Positions 61,899 through 64,000 of a DNA stretch of 64,000 nucleotides are shown here, in pieces. This stretch comes from Shinisaurus crocodilurus. Its lineage: Eukaryota > Chordata > Lepidosauria > Squamata > Shinisauridae. Within the stretch, counting starts at the first letter, position 1. Every line of letters begins with the position of its first letter. Location of the stretch: assembly GCA_021292165.1 (NCBI GenBank), contig CM037876.1:107966324-108030323 (forward strand), written 5' to 3'. Made by a program: the position numbers and the translations under genes. The notes beneath the pieces were generated by a model. That model saw nothing but the letters and a program-made list of their open reading frames with translations, was not told where the DNA came from and searched no databases.

Positions 61899-63569
61899 CA
61901 CTTATAAAAATTTCTGAGGGCTCAGAGGGGCACTGCCCCCACACTCTGATTAGCACCTCCACCACTGCCACCAAGCCCGGTCACAAGAGCAGCTTCACTG
62001 GTTAGGATGGGGCTGCTGAAAGAGAGTGTGTTGGCACCACACACGCAAAAAACAACACAAACGTGTGTTGGCAACATGGAAGACAGGTGGTGTTTTGAAG
62101 CCCATATAAAAGGGGTGCTCGCCTCTCTGCTACTTCTCAGGCCAGCTTTAACTCTTTAAGTGGAAGGTTAGAAGGATTTGCATGACAGCTCTTCTCACCA
62201 CCGTCACTCCACTAGGAATCTGTGCATCTGCCTTGGTCAGGGGTGTTAAAAATGGGATTTCTGCAGGACAAATATGTACCCAGGATTGTCAGCACACAGC
62301 CAACACATTTCTGGGATATTTGGGGTGCTGTCTTGGAGAGTATGGAGTTCATTTAGTATAATGCTAATGGAAGGACTAACCCATTTTTCTGTACTTTTGC
62401 TCTCAGTGTATTAGCATCACAGATAAGCAGAAAATGTCATCAGCTTCCAACACTTAGGACCTATCCTGAGTTTATGTTTAATTCTGCACCCACAGAATTT
62501 CAGTCTTGTAATTTTACAGAGTAGAGTCACCTCAGTTCATTTGTTTAATGCACATACATTCACAACCATGTTAAGATTGGCTCAGGACAGGACAATTTTC
62601 CTTTCTTTCTTTTTTTTTAAAAATTTAACCCAAGAGATAGAATATACCGTATACAGTTAGAATGGAATATATTATGCTCAATGAGAGCTTTTTTACATGA
62701 AGCTGAAAACTGCTGTATCTACTTTCAGTTTCAGCACAGAATTGAGATCCAAGCACTACACAAGAGCATTTCCTTTCCTGCTTTCCCACTACATAACCTA
62801 GGTGGGACTGTGGTATAGTGGAATAGCACAAATACACGTTTCTTTCACTTTCACAATTAAATGCCACATTTTCCCAGCTCTCAAAAAAAAGGGCGGGGGG
62901 GGCCTCTCCAAAAGTGCTGGTTAGACACAGAAGCGAAACTGAAGGGTCACAACGTCATCTAAAGAACCCACATAAACAACCATGAGTAGGGAATAACAAC
63001 CCGCTCATATAAAGTTTCCAGTTCTTATTTGTCTGGGCAGGCAGTGATGACTCCCAAATTCTTAAGGTTGGAATTTGTAAAGCAAAATTGGGTGATCCAC
63101 CATTTCCACAGATGGCAAAATTGGTCACAAATGGATTGTAGATGGTAACATTAAATCCATGCCTTAGGTCTCACACAGATTCAGGCTAGTCTCAGCATGT
63201 ATTAATGATGGTTCAACATCACTATAAAGTGGTACTGAATTTGATTCAGAATGCAAAACTGGAGAATAAGCAATGAATCATGCAGTGCCAAACTATGCAT
63301 TCAACATGTAGTTTGGCCTAAGAAAACAATAGGGTGATGGTGGGAGACATGGACTTGAAGAAGAGACTGGGGCTCTGCATTGTTGGCAGGGACATGCAGA
63401 TGTAGACCAAAGGGACATGCAGATGTGGACCACAGGGACACGGGGTTATTAGTTCTTGAGTATAGATCCTGACAGGGGAATTCTACCAGCTGTGGAATTG
63501 GCAAGCCTAAGTGGGTAATAAGGGCCAAAAAGCAATTTGGGTTGATGGGGCTGAATTTCACCAACTGAT
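61234..63569. other. Stretch without assignable genes
   Basis: (CT)n/(CA)n runs lie at about 61862-61902. A short direct repeat of GGGACATGCAGATGTGGACCA type lies at about 63388-63432. No gene is supported. Confidence 0.5.
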
Positions 63570-64000
63570 TTTTTAAAATTATTTTTTTTAAAAATCATAA
63601 TTGGCTTCCGCCTCTCTGTCTGACAAACATTACCAATCCATATCCAATCTAAGTTTTCTCTATTTTCACAGAAAGAATTTCTAATTCTATCACCCTTATT
63701 AATATTCAAAAATCAAAACCCAAATTTATTACATAAGTCACTTTCCCTCTTCCCCAAGAAGTCCACCAGAGGTTTCCAGTCTTTCATAAATGAAGATTTT
63801 AAAAATTTCTCTAATTAAACAAGTCAATTTCACCATCTCTGCAAAGTCCAATATTTTCAACAGCCAGTCTTCTATAGTTGGTATTGCTGCTTCTTTCCAT
63901 TTTTGAGCATAGATTATTCTTGCTCCTGTCATCATATATTGTAATAATATACAATAGGCTTTCTCAAGTTGTAGATCCATTATGCCCAATAAGAACATTT
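63570..64000 (-). mobile_element. L1 LINE 3' end running off the window
   Basis: The minus strand reads an L1 ORF2 C-terminus: YCILLQYMMTGARIIYAQKW, then IPTIEDWLLKILDFAEMVKL. An A-rich end follows, seen as T-rich sequence near 63570-63595. The 5' part lies beyond base 64000. Confidence 0.88.

Overview
The window looks like nuclear DNA of a sauropsid, most likely a squamate reptile (lizard or snake). Two observations support this. First, it holds two linked HMX-class homeobox genes, HMX1 and SOHo; SOHo is a paralogue known from birds and fish and thought to be absent from mammals. Second, the repeats are squamate-like: L2, CR1 and L1 LINEs, a tRNA-derived SINE resembling the Sauria head, SINEs with 5S rRNA-derived heads, and many short hAT-type inverted-repeat elements. 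No species can be named from the sequence alone.

Only two host protein genes can be supported. SOHo (about 19.35-20.67 kb) and HMX1 (about 32.96-35.80 kb) are both on the minus strand, about 12.3 kb apart, with HMX1 upstream. Each has two coding exons separated by a phase-1 intron, an N-terminal F-I-A-x-L-L type motif in exon 1 and the homeodomain in exon 2. Both lie in CpG-rich islands. HMX1 has a perfect GTAAGT donor and an AATAAA signal about 100 bases after its stop. The spacer between the genes carries SINEs and MITEs next to SOHo, then a repeat-poor AT-rich stretch (about 31.07-32.83 kb) next to HMX1 that is a candidate regulatory block.

The rest is layered repeats. At 0.34-3.85 kb lies a long, decayed L2 with a nested SINE. 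At 6.1-7.0 kb a CR1 3' end is interrupted by a 5S-like plus tRNA-like unit. At 10.3-14.4 kb several L2 pieces surround a large inverted duplication. At 16-29 kb there are 5S/CR1 chimeric SINEs, hAT MITEs with target-site duplications and a 154-bp palindrome. At 42.5-44.1 kb a fairly young CR1 keeps a 394-codon open frame. At 53.98-55.33 kb a hAT-like element contains an L1. At 55.9-58.7 kb a LINE with a C-terminal C2H2 finger sits between 11-bp target-site duplications. An L1 end runs off the right edge.

Long stretches, especially 14.4-16.5, 37.7-40.0 and 61.2-63.6 kb, show nothing I can assign. There is no CRISPR array, operon, rRNA operon or tRNA gene; the RNA-like sequences seen are SINE parts.
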